A stretch of DNA of 64,000 nt from an uncultured Ruminiclostridium sp. (lineage in GTDB: Bacteria; Bacillota; Clostridia; Oscillospirales; Ruminococcaceae). The stretch is taken from contig CAJUQV010000007.1 in NCBI GenBank assembly GCA_910588335.1, positions 47,589 to 111,588 on the forward strand, in the 5' to 3' direction. This document shows, one piece after another, positions 18,863-28,094 of the stretch. The position numbers and the translations under genes are program-made. The stretch's first letter is position 1. Every line of letters begins with the position of its first letter. The notes beneath the pieces were generated by a model. It did not search any database, was not told the origin of the DNA, and saw only the letters and a list, made by a program, of their open reading frames with translations.

Positions 18863-18911
18863 GCACTTATTTGCAAATCATTCCAAATTCAAGTATGATT
18901 TACAAATAGTA

Positions 18912-19283
18912 TCAGCTCATTTTGTCCCCTCGCTTGAAGCACCTTGCCACAATAAGTCCGAACACCACCGCCGCCGTAAGTCCTGCGGCTCCCGCGGTAA
19001 AGCCTCCGGTAAACGCGCCTAATAGACCGTCCTCCTGAACAGCTTGCTTTACGCCCTTTGCCAATGTGTAGCCAAAACCGGTCAGGGGTACAGTTGCGCC
19101 CGCGCCCGCAAAATCAACAAGAGGCTCGTATACTCCGCATCCGCCCAGGACTACTCCCACAATTACGTAAATTACAAGAATACGAGCGGGTGTAAGTTTT
19201 GTAAGATCTATAAGAAGCTGGCCTATAAGGCAGAATCCGCCGCCTATCACAAATGCCCAGAAATATTCCATAAATGTTTCCAT
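18912..19283 (-). CDS. spoVAE: Stage V sporulation protein AE
   Basis: 123 residues, almost all hydrophobic, with about four membrane helices (WAFVIGGGFCLIGQLLID; ILVIYVIVGVVLGG; a glycine-rich GAGATVPLTGFGYTLAKG block; and a C-terminal helix). This pattern is SpoVAE of the spore dipicolinic-acid channel, which loads Ca-DPA into the forespore and releases it at germination. It is the last gene of spoVAC-spoVAD-spoVAE, 18 nt after spoVAD. The expected regulator is forespore sigma-G; I could not identify its promoter with confidence. Confidence 0.92.
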   Translation of the reverse strand: METFMEYFWAFVIGGGFCLIGQLLIDLTKLTPARILVIYVIVGVVLGGCGVYEPLVDFAGAGATVPLTGFGYTLAKGVKQAVQEDGLLGAFTGGFTAGAAGLTAAVVFGLIVARCFKRGDKMS

Positions 19284-19301
19284 GCGCTTTTTTCCTTTCC
19301 A

Positions 19302-20312
19302 TTAAAATGCCGAAATATGAACCGCGTGGCTTATACCGGGAATGCTTTCCCCCTGCTGCACAATCGTTGGCGACATAAGCGCTCCGGTAGCCGCAAACAA
19401 AACGTTTTTCAGCCGCCCGGCGGCAATTTCGGGCAAAATATATCCGCATAACACCGAAGCGCTGCACCCGCAGCCGGAACCGCCGGCGTGTACGTCCTGT
19501 TTTTCCAAATCATACAGCATAAGACCGCAGTCGTTGTGCTTTTCGGATATATCTATATTATCTTTCTGAAACAGCTCTGTCAGTATATCGCTTCCCACTT
19601 TTCCCAGATCCCCGGTCAGTATAAGATCAAAGGCGTCAATGCTCTGCCCCATATTGGCAAGATGACGGGAAATTGTATCGTGTGCGGCTTCCGCCATTGC
19701 GGCGCCCATATTATTGGCGTCGGTTATTCCCATATCCTTGATTTTACCCACGGTTACCGCTTTTACATAAGGAGGAGCTCCGTGAGGAGATACTATTGCG
19801 CAGCCTGCCGCAGTAGCCGTCCACTGAGCGGTAGGAGTGCGCTGTCCGCCGTAGTTTACGGGAAGCCTGAACTGTCTCTCGGCGGAACAAAAGTGAGATG
19901 AGGTCACCGCCGCCGCGTTTATGGCCGCACCGCTGTCCACAAAAATTGACGCCAATCCCAAGCTTTCCGCCATTGTAGAACAAGCTCCAAACAGACCGTA
20001 AAACGGTATGCTTGTATCTCTCGCTCCGTAAGCGGAGGCAACGCATTGGTTCAGCAGGTCTCCGGCGAAAAGAAAATCCATATCGCTTTCCGAGAATTTT
20101 CCTTTGCTTAACGCGTTGGTAAAGGCATACTGCTGAAGCTTGCTTTCGCTTTTTTCCCAACTGTTTTCCCCTAAGGTTACATCATCGGAAAGGTAGTCAA
20201 AATATTCCGCCAGGGGACCCTCGCCCTCTTTTTTTCCTGCGGCGGCAGCGTAAGCGGAGATTGTGGGCGCCGATTGAAGATTTATCGTACCGTCTTTTAC
20301 AATATTTGCCAT
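19302..20312 (-). CDS. spoVAD: Stage V sporulation protein AD
   Basis: 336 residues with the thiolase-like fold of SpoVAD. Recognised blocks include DLLNQCVASAYGARDTSIPFYGLFGACSTMAESL, SSHFCSAERQFRLPVNYGGQRTPTAQWTATAAGC and GSGCGCSASVLCGYI (shown here in parts). SpoVAD is the soluble, membrane-associated DPA-binding subunit of the SpoVA complex. It starts 12 nt after the spoVAC stop and has a good GGAG site. The order AC-AD-AE is the core found across Clostridia that lack the longer Bacillus spoVA operon. Confidence 0.95.
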   Translation of the reverse strand: MANIVKDGTINLQSAPTISAYAAAAGKKEGEGPLAEYFDYLSDDVTLGENSWEKSESKLQQYAFTNALSKGKFSESDMDFLFAGDLLNQCVASAYGARDTSIPFYGLFGACSTMAESLGLASIFVDSGAAINAAAVTSSHFCSAERQFRLPVNYGGQRTPTAQWTATAAGCAIVSPHGAPPYVKAVTVGKIKDMGITDANNMGAAMAEAAHDTISRHLANMGQSIDAFDLILTGDLGKVGSDILTELFQKDNIDISEKHNDCGLMLYDLEKQDVHAGGSGCGCSASVLCGYILPEIAAGRLKNVLFAATGALMSPTIVQQGESIPGISHAVHISAF

Positions 20313-20324
20313 TGTTTAGCTCCT

Positions 20325-20771
20325 TTACTGCATTATTTGAAAAATATAAAGAATTATACCGTATACTACCGAGGTAAGAATGCCGTACACTATTACGGGA
20401 CCAGCTATAATGAACATTTTTGCGGCAGTGCCCAATATAAAGCCTTCGGTTTTGAATTCAAGCGCCGGAGCAACTACGGAGTTGGCGAAGCCGGTTATGG
20501 GTACTAAAGTACCCGCTCCGCCGTGTTTTGCGATTTTATCGTAAAGCTTAAGGCCGGTAAGGAGCGCACTCAGAAATACGAGTGTTATGGAGGTTACGGA
20601 GCGGGCGTGAAGCTCGGTCATACCCAGATAGGTGTATAGGTTGAATAGAGCCTGTCCCAGACAGCATATCAAACCGCCTATTACAAAGGCTTTGGGCAGC
20701 GTAAAATACAGCTTGGTGCCGGGAGAGTGTTTTTTGGTTAATTTATCGTATTCGTTATTAGTCATATTCAT
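20325..20771 (-). CDS. spoVAC: Stage V sporulation protein AC
   Basis: 148 residues with a short soluble N-terminus and about four membrane helices (AFVIGGLICCLGQALFNLY; SVTSITLVFLSALLTGL; the GGAGTLVPITGFANSVV loop; IIAGPVIVYGILTSVVYGI). SpoVAC is the mechanosensitive, DPA-permeable subunit of the spore channel. The start ATG at 20771 follows GAAAGGA. It is the first gene of the operon; the AT-rich 58 nt upstream, before the ribosomal operon terminator, should hold the sporulation promoter. Confidence 0.94.
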   Translation of the reverse strand: MNMTNNEYDKLTKKHSPGTKLYFTLPKAFVIGGLICCLGQALFNLYTYLGMTELHARSVTSITLVFLSALLTGLKLYDKIAKHGGAGTLVPITGFANSVVAPALEFKTEGFILGTAAKMFIIAGPVIVYGILTSVVYGIILYIFQIMQ

Positions 20772-20828
20772 AATTGATATCCTTTCGCAAAAAATCGACT
20801 TTTATCATATTTTTTCTTTTTTTCTCTC

Positions 20829-20892
20829 AAATATTCATAAAAAGAACAGACTGCTTTTACTCAAAAGCAGTCTGTTCTTTTTATGAATATTT
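20829..20892. terminator. Bidirectional terminator ending the ribosomal superoperon
   Basis: A perfect 30-bp inverted repeat (arms 20829-20858 and 20863-20892) with a 4-nt loop ACTC. The core is AGAACAGACTGCTTTT and its complement, and U-runs occur in either direction. It lies 8 nt past the rplQ stop and separates rplQ from spoVAC. Confidence 0.92.
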
Positions 20893-20899
20893 AAACCAA

Positions 20900-21232
20900 T
20901 TAAACCAACTCAATAATAGCCATCTCGGCAGCGTCTCCGCGGCGGGGACCTGTCTTGATTATCCTTGTATATCCGCCGTTAACGTCCTTATACTTAGGAG
21001 AAATTTCGTCAAACAGCTTCTTGCTGACTTCCTCCTTGGTAATGTAAGCGAATACCTGACGCTTGCTGTGAAGGTCGGTGTTCTTTCCGAGAGTTATCAT
21101 TTTCTCGGCTTCGCTTTTTACTTCCTTGGCTCTGGTAACAGTGGTCTCGATTTTGCCGTTTTCCAGCAAAAATGTTACCATCGCTCTGAGCATCGCTTTT
21201 CTATGATCGCTGGTTCTTCCCAGTTTTCTCAT
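20900..21232 (-). CDS. rplQ: Large ribosomal subunit protein bL17
   Basis: 110 residues beginning [19 protein letters not shown], the hallmark of bL17, and ending with the basic [16 protein letters not shown] tail. It is near the polypeptide exit tunnel of the 50S subunit. It is the last gene of the superoperon, separated by an 84-nt spacer from rpoA, as in most Firmicutes, and followed at once by the 30-bp terminator. Confidence 0.97.
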   Translation of the reverse strand: MRKLGRTSDHRKAMLRAMVTFLLENGKIETTVTRAKEVKSEAEKMITLGKNTDLHSKRQVFAYITKEEVSKKLFDEISPKYKDVNGGYTRIIKTGPRRGDAAEMAIIELV

Positions 21233-21316
21233 TGGCTTATACTCCTTTCCGTACAGAGTTTGTTTCCTTCGGCGAGTTATCTTTATTCACATCGCCTCGG
21301 AAAACCTAATCGTAGG

Positions 21317-22273
21317 TCATTCCTCCGGCTCCGCAAGGTCAAAGCCCAACGAATTAAGCTTTGCTCTTACCTCGTCAAAGGATTTCTTGCCTAAGTTGCG
21401 TACCTGCATCATTTCGTCGGGGGACTTTGTGATAAGATCCTCAACCGTGTTGATATTGGCGCGCTTCAGGCAGTTGAAGGAACGCACCGAAAGCTCCAGA
21501 TCCTCGATGGTCATTTCGAGAACCTTGTCCTTGCTCTTGTCGTCCTTTTCAACCATAAGCTCAGGCTGGTTAGCCTCGTCGGACAGCTCGACAAACAGCT
21601 GCAAATGCTCACAAAGCACCTTTGCCGCATAGCTTACCGCTTCCTTGGCGGAAATGGTTCCGTCCGTCCACACCTCGATGATGAGCTTGTCAAAGTCGGT
21701 GCGCTGTCCCACACGAGTATTTTCAACAGAATAGTTTACCTTAAGAACAGGTGTGTAAATGCTGTCAACCGCAATTATTCCTATGGGCGGCTGTACCATT
21801 TTAGACTTGTTCTTTTCAGCACTTACGTAACCTCGGCCTCTGTCAAAAGTAAGCTCCATATAGAGCTTAGCGCCTGCTGTGAGAGTGGCGATATGCATTC
21901 CGGGATCGAGTATCTCTATCTCGCTGTCCGTTTTAATGTCGCCCGCCAGTACCTCACATTCGCCGTTTGCTTCAATGTACACCGTCTTGGGGCTTTCCCC
22001 GTACATTTTAGCTATTAAACCCTTAATATTCAGAATTATCTCGGTTACGTCTTCCTTAACGCCGGGAATAGTGGAAAATTCATGCTGAACCCCGTCGATC
22101 TTTACACTCGTAACCGCAACTCCGGGCAAAGAGGAGAGCAATACACGCCTCAGGCTGTTGCCTAACGTGTTGCCGAAACCGCATTCCAACGGCTCTAAGG
22201 TAAACATTCCGTATTTACCGTCGGGCTTGAGCTTTACGGTTTCTATTTCCGGCTTTTCAATTCTTTCAAGCAT
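21317..22273 (-). CDS. rpoA: DNA-directed RNA polymerase subunit alpha
   Basis: 318 residues. I start at the ATG at 22273, which gives the usual [16 protein letters not shown]-terminus and follows AGGAGGG at 7-8 nt; an in-frame start 42 nt upstream is less likely. The N-terminal domain ([20 protein letters not shown]) forms the dimer that nucleates polymerase assembly. The C-terminal domain ([22 protein letters not shown]) binds UP elements and activators. The 249-nt gap back to rpsD is longer than typical and contains small hairpins. Confidence 0.96.
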   Translation of the reverse strand: MLERIEKPEIETVKLKPDGKYGMFTLEPLECGFGNTLGNSLRRVLLSSLPGVAVTSVKIDGVQHEFSTIPGVKEDVTEIILNIKGLIAKMYGESPKTVYIEANGECEVLAGDIKTDSEIEILDPGMHIATLTAGAKLYMELTFDRGRGYVSAEKNKSKMVQPPIGIIAVDSIYTPVLKVNYSVENTRVGQRTDFDKLIIEVWTDGTISAKEAVSYAAKVLCEHLQLFVELSDEANQPELMVEKDDKSKDKVLEMTIEDLELSVRSFNCLKRANINTVEDLITKSPDEMMQVRNLGKKSFDEVRAKLNSLGFDLAEPEE

Positions 22274-22522
22274 TCTGTAACCCTCCTGCTGTTCGGGATC
22301 CGCCGCTTCGGTCAACCGAATCGGGGAATCGTATAATTGTTTTGCTCAGGGGCTTCCGCCTTACCGCGTCTTGCAACGCGTAAGTGACAGAAAATATTGG
22401 GCGTTTCCGCCCCGATTAATTTTAAATTACGATAACTCGATTGTAAATTAAAAATAACCGCACCATAGTTCTTCTCGTCCGTTCCCTGCCGTATTCCGCA
22501 AAACAGAGTTTTATCTCCGCTA
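22274..22522 (-). other. 249-nt rpsD-rpoA spacer with small hairpins
   Basis: No gene. Short stems such as CGCGT/ACGCG and GGGCG-TTTC-CGCCC are visible. It may affect the relative expression of rpoA; nothing more specific can be said. Confidence 0.4.
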
Positions 22523-23119
22523 TTACTTGGAATACAACTCGATTACGAGCTGCTCTTCAATCTCGAAGTCAAGCTCATCTCTCTGAGGAAGACGAGTAAC
22601 AACCGCGCTGGAGGCTTCCTTGTTCAGGTCCAGCCAAACGGGAATAAGTCTGCCGTTGGCAGCTTCCGCGATCTGAGCAAACTTGGGGCTCTTCTTGCTT
22701 TTTTCCGAAAGAGCGACAACATCGCCGGGCTTTACTCTGTAAGAAGGAATGTCAACTCTCTTGCCGTTAACGGTAAAGTGACCGTGACCTACAAGCTGAC
22801 GGGATTCACGGCGGGTGATTGCCAGTCCCATTCTGAATACAACGTTGTCAAGACGGGATTCGAGAAGCTTTATAAGGTTTTCACCGGCAACGCCCTCTTC
22901 CTTGATGGCCATTTCATAGTAATGATGGAACTGCTTTTCAAGAACGCCGTAAATAAATTTCAGCTTTTGCTTCTCCTTAAGCTGCATTCCGTATTCGGAA
23001 ACCTTTTTGCGGGGATTTCCGTTGCCCTTTCTGTTTGTTTCCTTGCTGTAGCCCAAAACCGCGGGGCTTATTCCCAGTGCCTTGCATCTCTTAAGCACAG
23101 GTGTTCTATCTACTGCCAT
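22523..23119 (-). CDS. rpsD: Small ribosomal subunit protein uS4
   Basis: 198 residues starting MAVDRTPVLKRCKALG, with the S4 RNA-binding motif at ~90-150 (RLDNVVFRMGLAITRRESRQLVGHGHFTVNGKRVD). It initiates 16S 5'-domain assembly. The N-terminus lacks the four-cysteine zinc knuckle found in some S4 proteins. In Bacillus, S4 represses its own gene through the leader; here two stable hairpins sit in the 106-nt spacer just before the start. Confidence 0.96.
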   Translation of the reverse strand: MAVDRTPVLKRCKALGISPAVLGYSKETNRKGNGNPRKKVSEYGMQLKEKQKLKFIYGVLEKQFHHYYEMAIKEEGVAGENLIKLLESRLDNVVFRMGLAITRRESRQLVGHGHFTVNGKRVDIPSYRVKPGDVVALSEKSKKSPKFAQIAEAANGRLIPVWLDLNKEASSAVVTRLPQRDELDFEIEEQLVIELYSK

Positions 23120-23141
23120 TGTAATATTTTCCTTTCTTTCA

Positions 23142-23221
23142 AGGAAATCCGAACAGCTCGGCTTTCCTGACGTTTATTTATGTTGTATCGGTCTTCCCGA
23201 CACCGAGCAACGACGCTCGGT
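23142..23221 (-). promoter_or_regulatory. Two hairpins directly before rpsD, possible S4 leader
   Basis: ACCGAGC-AACGAC-GCTCGGT (23202-23221) and an AGGAAA/TTTCCT stem with an inner CCGA/TCGG (23142-23168), both in the rpsK-rpsD spacer and read toward rpsD. The second ends about 20 nt before the rpsD start, close enough to interfere with ribosome binding. Confidence 0.45.
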
Positions 23222-23225
23222 AAAA

Positions 23226-23630
23226 CTATACGCGTCTTCTCTTGGGAGGACGGCATCCGTTGTGAGGGATGGGGGTTACATCCTTGATCATTCTTACTTC
23301 AAGGCCTGCCGCGGACAGCGCTCTGATAGCCGCTTCACGTCCTGCGCCGGGGCCTTTTACGTATACCTCGACGGTCTTAAGGCCGTGCACCATTGCCGCC
23401 TTTGCCGCCGTTTCGGCTGCCGACTGAGCCGCGTAAGGAGTGGACTTTCTGTTGCCTCTGAAGCCCAGTCCGCCCGCGCTTGCCCATGAAAGGGTGTTGC
23501 CCTGAAGGTCGGTTATAGTAACGATCGTATTGTTAAAAGTAGACTGAATATGTGCCGAACCGTTTTCTATGTTCTTGCGGTCGCGGCGGCGAAGTCCTGC
23601 TTTTTTAACATTAGCTTTGTTCCCTGCCAT
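23226..23630 (-). CDS. rpsK: Small ribosomal subunit protein uS11
   Basis: 134 residues. Family blocks include [20 protein letters not shown] and the C-terminal [10 protein letters not shown]. It lines the 30S platform at the E site and mRNA exit. It follows rpsM by 24 nt, with an AGAAAGGAAG site. Confidence 0.97.
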   Translation of the reverse strand: MAGNKANVKKAGLRRRDRKNIENGSAHIQSTFNNTIVTITDLQGNTLSWASAGGLGFRGNRKSTPYAAQSAAETAAKAAMVHGLKTVEVYVKGPGAGREAAIRALSAAGLEVRMIKDVTPIPHNGCRPPKRRRV

Positions 23631-23654
23631 TTATTAGCTTCCTTTCTGTAAAAA

Positions 23655-24023
23655 TTACTTCTTCTTGTTAGCGATGGTCTTTGCGGGGCCCTTGCGGGTT
23701 CTGGCGTTGGTCTTTGTTCTCTGGCCTCTTACGGGAAGACCCTTGCGGTGACGAACGCCTCGGTAGCAGTTAATTTCAACCAAACGCTTGATGTTAAGAG
23801 CGACTTCGCGTCTGAGGTCGCCTTCTACGCGGTAGTTTGCGTCGATAACCTCACGGATCTTCGCTTCCTGATCCTCGGTAAGGTCCTTGACGCGAGTGTC
23901 GGGGCTAACGCCTGCCGCCGCGAGAATGTCATTTGCGGATTTTCTGCCTATACCGTATACATAGGTCAAGCCGATTTCAACGCGCTTTTCCTTGGGCAGA
24001 TCCACACCAGCGATTCTTGCCAT
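23655..24023 (-). CDS. rpsM: Small ribosomal subunit protein uS13
   Basis: 122 residues starting [19 protein letters not shown], with the helix-turn [17 protein letters not shown] and the basic tail ([18 protein letters not shown]) that contacts P-site tRNA. It sits between rpmJ and rpsK, as expected. Confidence 0.97.
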   Translation of the reverse strand: MARIAGVDLPKEKRVEIGLTYVYGIGRKSANDILAAAGVSPDTRVKDLTEDQEAKIREVIDANYRVEGDLRREVALNIKRLVEINCYRGVRHRKGLPVRGQRTKTNARTRKGPAKTIANKKK

Positions 24024-24080
24024 ACTTTAAACCTTTCCTTTCCTGTGAAGGAGCCGGCTCCTTCAATTATATGAAGGGCC

Positions 24081-24194
24081 TCAGCCCTGTCTTTGTTTAT
24101 GCTTGGGATCCTTGCAGATCACCATAACTCTGCCCTTGCGCTTGATTACCTTGCACTTATCGCACATGGGCTTTACTGAAGGTCTTACTTTCAT
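24081..24194 (-). CDS. rpmJ: Large ribosomal subunit protein bL36 (37 aa, zinc-binding)
   Basis: A 37-residue gene found by reading the minus strand: it begins [20 protein letters not shown], continues with a [17 protein letters not shown] tail and stops at 24081. The C-x2-C...C...H zinc ligands (C11, C14, C27, H32) are complete, so this is the zinc form. It lies between infA and rpsM in its conserved place. Confidence 0.97.
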   Translation of the reverse strand: MKVRPSVKPMCDKCKVIKRKGRVMVICKDPKHKQRQG

Positions 24195-24233
24195 TTCGTT
24201 ACATCCTTTCTGACATGCCAACGGTTTTTGGTT

Positions 24234-24452
24234 TTACTTGGCTCTCCATGTAATTCTTCCCTTGGTCAGGTCGTAAGGCGACATTTCGATAGTTACCTTA
24301 TCGCCGGGAAGAATGCGGATGTAATTCATACGCAGCTTACCGCTTACATGAGCTAAAATAACATGACCGTTGGAAAGCTTAACATTGAACATTGCGTTGG
24401 GCAACGCTTCCTGTATAATGCCTTCTACTTCGATTACATCTTCTTTGGACAA
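24234..24452 (-). CDS. infA: Translation initiation factor IF-1
   Basis: 72 residues if started at the TTG at 24452, which gives (M)[10 protein letters not shown], the canonical IF-1 start, preceded by GGAAAGGA at ~11 nt. A longer in-frame version from 24512 adds 20 residues ([19 protein letters not shown]) with no family support. OB-fold blocks [35 protein letters not shown] and [12 protein letters not shown] are all present. IF-1 occupies the A site during initiation. Confidence 0.93.
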   Translation of the reverse strand: MSKEDVIEVEGIIQEALPNAMFNVKLSNGHVILAHVSGKLRMNYIRILPGDKVTIEMSPYDLTKGRITWRAK

Positions 24453-24595
24453 GCTATGATCATTCCTTTCCTGTGGGTTGTTAAGCCGCTTCTTATAAAG
24501 TAACCGCGTCAATTATAACACGTCCGCTTTAAAAACTTTGCCGTATTTTGCGGCTTGATCATTTCCGTGGTGATGTTATTATCGGATCCGAGCTT

Positions 24596-24841
24596 CTAAG
24601 ATTTCTTAAGATCGTTTAAGAACCTTCTGAGCTTTTTATCCGTTAGCTGCTCCAAATCAATTTTATAATTGGTTTTTTGCAGATGCTTGGGATTCTTGCG
24701 TTTCGGTCTTTCAAGCGGACGCTCCTTCCCGTCGGCCACGATAACAAAATCCTTTTCGTCGTCCGTTCCGATCACGGCCATATAATAGCCCTTATCGCGT
24801 CCCGCCCTGCTTATGACCACATATCCTTTTTCAAATTCCAT
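24596..24841 (-). CDS. KOW domain RNA-binding protein (L14e-like)
   Basis: 81 residues. The N-terminal half (GYVVISRAGRDKGYYMAVIG) is a KOW-type beta-barrel as in eukaryotic L14e/L27e. The C-terminal half is basic (ERPKRKNPKHLQKTNYKID) with a short helix. This gene occurs between map and infA in many Clostridia and is usually annotated only as a KOW or L14e-like RNA-binding protein. Its role is unknown; position suggests a link with the ribosome. It starts 40 nt after the map stop. Confidence 0.85.
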   Translation of the reverse strand: MEFEKGYVVISRAGRDKGYYMAVIGTDDEKDFVIVADGKERPLERPKRKNPKHLQKTNYKIDLEQLTDKKLRRFLNDLKKS

Positions 24842-24881
24842 ATGATTTTTCGCTCAGACAATCCCCGCCTCTTCCTGACCG

Positions 24882-25637
24882 TCAATGTGTCGGAAGAGTC
24901 AGTATCATCGGCTCCCCTTCGGTAATAAGAACGGTGTGTTCAAAATGAGCGGACATCTTGCCGTTTCCCTCCACTACCGTCCATTTGTCGTCCAGAACCT
25001 TTACGTTTTCCGTAGTCTGGTTCACCATGGGTTCAATGGCAATGGTCATTCCCGGTATAAGTCTCGGACCTCTTCCGGGCTTTCCGAAATTCGGCACTTC
25101 AGGATCCTCGTGCATCTCACGCCCCACTCCGTGTCCGATATATTTTTTTACCACATAATACCCCGCGGTTTCCACACATATCTGAACCGCATTGCTTATA
25201 TCACCTACCCGGTTGCCTTTAACCGCCTGAGCTATTCCCTTATAAAGAGCGGCTTCGGTAGCCCGAAGCAAAAGCTCCGTTTCCTCGATCACACCGCCGA
25301 TTCTGAAGGTTCTGGTATTGTCGCCCATATAACCGTCAAGCTCGGCAACTATGTCGCAGGAGATTATGTCGCCCTCTTTTAGAATTTTCTTTTTGGAAGG
25401 TATTCCGTGTATAAGCTCCTCGTTGACCGAAAAGCAGTTGTGCCCCGGAAATCCTCCGTAGCCCTTACAGGGGGAGTGACCGCCTTTTGAAACGACGTAG
25501 TCGTTCACTATTCTGTCAAGCTCCCATGTGGAGATGCCCGCAACGGCGTTTTTGCCCGCAAGCTCCAAAGCCTGTGCGGCAAGCTCGCCCGCCTTTATCA
25601 TCTTCGGGATCTCCTTTACGGATTTTACCTGTATCAT
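24882..25637 (-). CDS. map: Methionine aminopeptidase, type I
   Basis: 251 residues with the pita-bread fold. Metal ligands are seen in CDIVAELDGYMGDNTRTF (two Asp), GHGVGREMHEDPEV (His), AIEPMV (Glu) and HFEHTVLITEGEP (Glu). It removes the N-terminal methionine from nascent proteins after deformylation. It starts one base after the adk stop, so the two are translationally coupled. The N-terminal SH3-binding zinc extension of some actinobacterial forms is absent. Confidence 0.96.
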   Translation of the reverse strand: MIQVKSVKEIPKMIKAGELAAQALELAGKNAVAGISTWELDRIVNDYVVSKGGHSPCKGYGGFPGHNCFSVNEELIHGIPSKKKILKEGDIISCDIVAELDGYMGDNTRTFRIGGVIEETELLLRATEAALYKGIAQAVKGNRVGDISNAVQICVETAGYYVVKKYIGHGVGREMHEDPEVPNFGKPGRGPRLIPGMTIAIEPMVNQTTENVKVLDDKWTVVEGNGKMSAHFEHTVLITEGEPMILTLPTH

Positions 25638-25638
25638 C

Positions 25639-26271
25639 TTAACCTTCTATCGCGGCTAAGGTAAGCTTGGAGGTGTCGGCGATCTCATCCTGACCGATTA
25701 CCGTCTTGAGCATACCCTTGTTTTCATAGTAGCCCTTTAAAGGAGCGGTTTTTTCGCGGTAGGTTTCAAGTCTTGAAAGCACCGTTTCGGGCTTGTCGTC
25801 TACCCGCTGTACTACCTTGGCGCCGCAGGAATCGCAGATTCCCTCGTTTTTGGTGGGCTTATATTCCATATGATAGGAAGCGCCGCAGCCTTCGCAGACT
25901 CTTCTTCCAGAAAGACGTGCAATGATCTTTTCATCGGGAACGCTGATTTCGATAACCTTATCGATTTTAACGCCCATCTTTTCGAGAGCCTCGGCCTGCT
26001 CTACCGTTCTTGGGAAGCCGTCAAGAATAAATCCGTTCTTGCAGTCGTCCTGCGCGATTCTGTCTTTCAGAATACCTATAACGATATCGTCGGGCACCAA
26101 ATCGCCCTTATCCATACGCTCTTTCGCGGCAAGACCCGCAGGAGTGCCGTTTTTTACGGCTTCGCGGAGCATATTGCCGGTAGATATGGCGGGAATAGCC
26201 AACTTTTCGCATACTATCTCCGCCTGTGTTCCTTTTCCCGCTCCGGGAGCGCCTAAAAATATAAGATTCAT
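25639..26271 (-). CDS. adk: Adenylate kinase
   Basis: 210 residues from the ATG at 26271 (MNLIFLGAPGAGKGTQAE), with AAGGAG 8 nt upstream; a TTG two codons earlier is also in frame. The P-loop is GAPGAGKGT at 7-15. The long LID domain has four zinc-binding cysteines (CEGC...CDSC), typical of Gram-positive Adk. It interconverts 2 ADP with ATP and AMP. It lies between secY and map, its conserved location. Confidence 0.96.
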   Translation of the reverse strand: MNLIFLGAPGAGKGTQAEIVCEKLAIPAISTGNMLREAVKNGTPAGLAAKERMDKGDLVPDDIVIGILKDRIAQDDCKNGFILDGFPRTVEQAEALEKMGVKIDKVIEISVPDEKIIARLSGRRVCEGCGASYHMEYKPTKNEGICDSCGAKVVQRVDDKPETVLSRLETYREKTAPLKGYYENKGMLKTVIGQDEIADTSKLTLAAIEG

Positions 26272-26306
26272 TTGCAATACTCCTTTTTAAATAACCTGTT
26301 GTCGGT

Positions 26307-27620
26307 TTATTCCAGGAAGCCCTTATGATGACGCATCATCATCTGGCTTTCCAGCGAACGAACGGTTTCAAGCGAAACGCCTACTACGATAAGGATCGTC
26401 GTACCGCCGAGGGAAAGTCCCTGTATACCGCTGAGATTCTGGAAAATGATCGGGAAAATTGCTATGAAGCCGAGGAAGATGGCGCCGATAAGCGTAACCT
26501 TCGACAGCGAGTTGTTGATAAAATCCGCCGTGGGCTGTCCCGGTCTGTAGCCGGGGATAGCGCCGTTGTTCTTCTTGAGATCGTTGGCGATCTGAATGGG
26601 GTTATACTGAATAGCCACATAGAAGTAGTTGAAGCCGATTATCAGGAGGAAATAAAGCACCGCGTAAAGCCAGCTCGAAGTGCTGAACAATCTTACGAAG
26701 CCCTCCCAGAAATCGTTACCGCTTGTACCGTCGACGCTGATTCCGAAGAAAAAGCAGATGGTAGAAGGAAGAGACATGATTGACATGGCAAAGATTATAG
26801 GCATAACACCCGACATTGCCACCTTAATAGGAATATAGGAAGACTGGCCTCCGTACATTTTTCTTCCCACAACACGCTTAGCATACTGAACGGGGATTTT
26901 TCTCTCCGCGTTTGTCATTAAAACAACCAAAGTGATCATTCCCACATAAATAATAAGAATAATGGGAACGAGAATAGCATTCTTCATGCCGCCGGCGGAA
27001 ATGGTTCTGAACAAACCGATAACATCGGCGGGAATACGGGATACGATACCCGCAAAAAGTATCATTGAAATACCGTTTCCGATACCCTTTTCGCTTATCT
27101 GATCGCCTAACCAGATAATCAGCGACGCGCCCGCCACAAAGCAGCCGACTATAACTATCGCCGAAATAACGCCGTCAAAGCCGTTCGTATATTTTACAAC
27201 ACCGCCGTTTCTGAGGGTGATGTAAAACGCCACCGCCTGAAATATGGCCAGACCGAGAGCAACCAACTTGTTGATCTTGTTAAGCTTCTTCCTGCCTTCG
27301 TCGCCTTCCTTGGCGAGTCTCTCCAACGGTTTTATAGCAACCGTCAGGAGTTGGATAATGATTGACGCGTTAATATAAGGGGTAATCGACATTGCGAACA
27401 AGGTACCGTTGCTGAGCGAGCCGCCGGTCATCTGATCCCAGTAGGAAAAGAGGTTTCCGCCGCCGCTGTCCATCCCCAGAACCGTGGATATCTTGTCGGT
27501 GTCTAAGAAAGGAACAAAGATACTTGCTCCCAAACGGAAAATCAAAATAATAAACAGAGTGTAGAGGATCTTTTTTCTTAAGTCAGCGAGCTTCCAAGCA
27601 TTTCGGAAAACTTCAAACAT
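26307..27620 (-). CDS. secY: Protein translocase subunit SecY
   Basis: 437 residues with ten predicted membrane helices. Family blocks are ITPYINASIIIQLL (plug/TM2 region), GIGNGISMILFAGI (TM4), and the cytoplasmic loops with VGRKMYGGQSSYIPIKVAMSG and PGYRPGQPT, which contact SecA and the ribosome. It forms the channel with SecE and SecG. Its ATG overlaps the rplO stop in TGATG, indicating coupling. Confidence 0.96.
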   Translation of the reverse strand: MFEVFRNAWKLADLRKKILYTLFIILIFRLGASIFVPFLDTDKISTVLGMDSGGGNLFSYWDQMTGGSLSNGTLFAMSITPYINASIIIQLLTVAIKPLERLAKEGDEGRKKLNKINKLVALGLAIFQAVAFYITLRNGGVVKYTNGFDGVISAIVIVGCFVAGASLIIWLGDQISEKGIGNGISMILFAGIVSRIPADVIGLFRTISAGGMKNAILVPIILIIYVGMITLVVLMTNAERKIPVQYAKRVVGRKMYGGQSSYIPIKVAMSGVMPIIFAMSIMSLPSTICFFFGISVDGTSGNDFWEGFVRLFSTSSWLYAVLYFLLIIGFNYFYVAIQYNPIQIANDLKKNNGAIPGYRPGQPTADFINNSLSKVTLIGAIFLGFIAIFPIIFQNLSGIQGLSLGGTTILIVVGVSLETVRSLESQMMMRHHKGFLE

Positions 27621-28066
27621 CAGATCACCTCAGCCTTTCCGCCTGCGCTCTCAATCTTGGATTTTGCGCTCTCGGAAAACTTGGCTGCCTTAACTGTCAG
27701 GGACTTGGTGATCTCGCCTCTGCCGAGAATCTTTACACCGTCGAAGGTCTTCTTAAGAAGTCCCGCTTCTACAATAGCTGCTTCGTCAATTACCGCGCCG
27801 TTATCGAACTTCGCTTCCAAATCGGACACGTTTACGGTAGCGTAAACGGTGGCAAAGTTCTTGTTGTTGAATCCGCGCTTCGGGATACGCATGGCAAGCT
27901 TGGTCTGACCGCCTTCAAAGCCCGGCTTTACGCCGCCGCCCGAACGAGCCCACTGACCCTTGTGTCCCTTGCCCGATGTCTTGCCCCAGCCTGAGCCGTG
28001 TCCGCGGCCGATACGCTTTACTTCTCTGTTTGAACCGGGCGCGGGGGATAATTCGTGTAGCTTCAT
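27620..28066 (-). CDS. rplO: Large ribosomal subunit protein uL15
   Basis: 148 residues starting [20 protein letters not shown]. The Gly/Lys-rich N-terminal extension ([17 protein letters not shown]) enters 23S rRNA, and the C-terminal globular domain follows. It lies between rpmD and secY. Confidence 0.97.
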   Translation of the reverse strand: MKLHELSPAPGSNREVKRIGRGHGSGWGKTSGKGHKGQWARSGGGVKPGFEGGQTKLAMRIPKRGFNNKNFATVYATVNVSDLEAKFDNGAVIDEAAIVEAGLLKKTFDGVKILGRGEITKSLTVKAAKFSESAKSKIESAGGKAEVI

Positions 28067-28094
28067 TTATAAGCTCTCCTTTCCGGTAAATTTA

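Noticed and set aside
18624..18866. 80-codon minus frame in the 18.7 kb interval
   Set aside because: It spans the hairpin and the MITE-like element and has no coding signs.
20772..20828. Sigma-G promoter for spoVAC
   Set aside because: TGAATA and TATGATA are present but 22 nt apart, too far for sigma-F/G promoters; not called.
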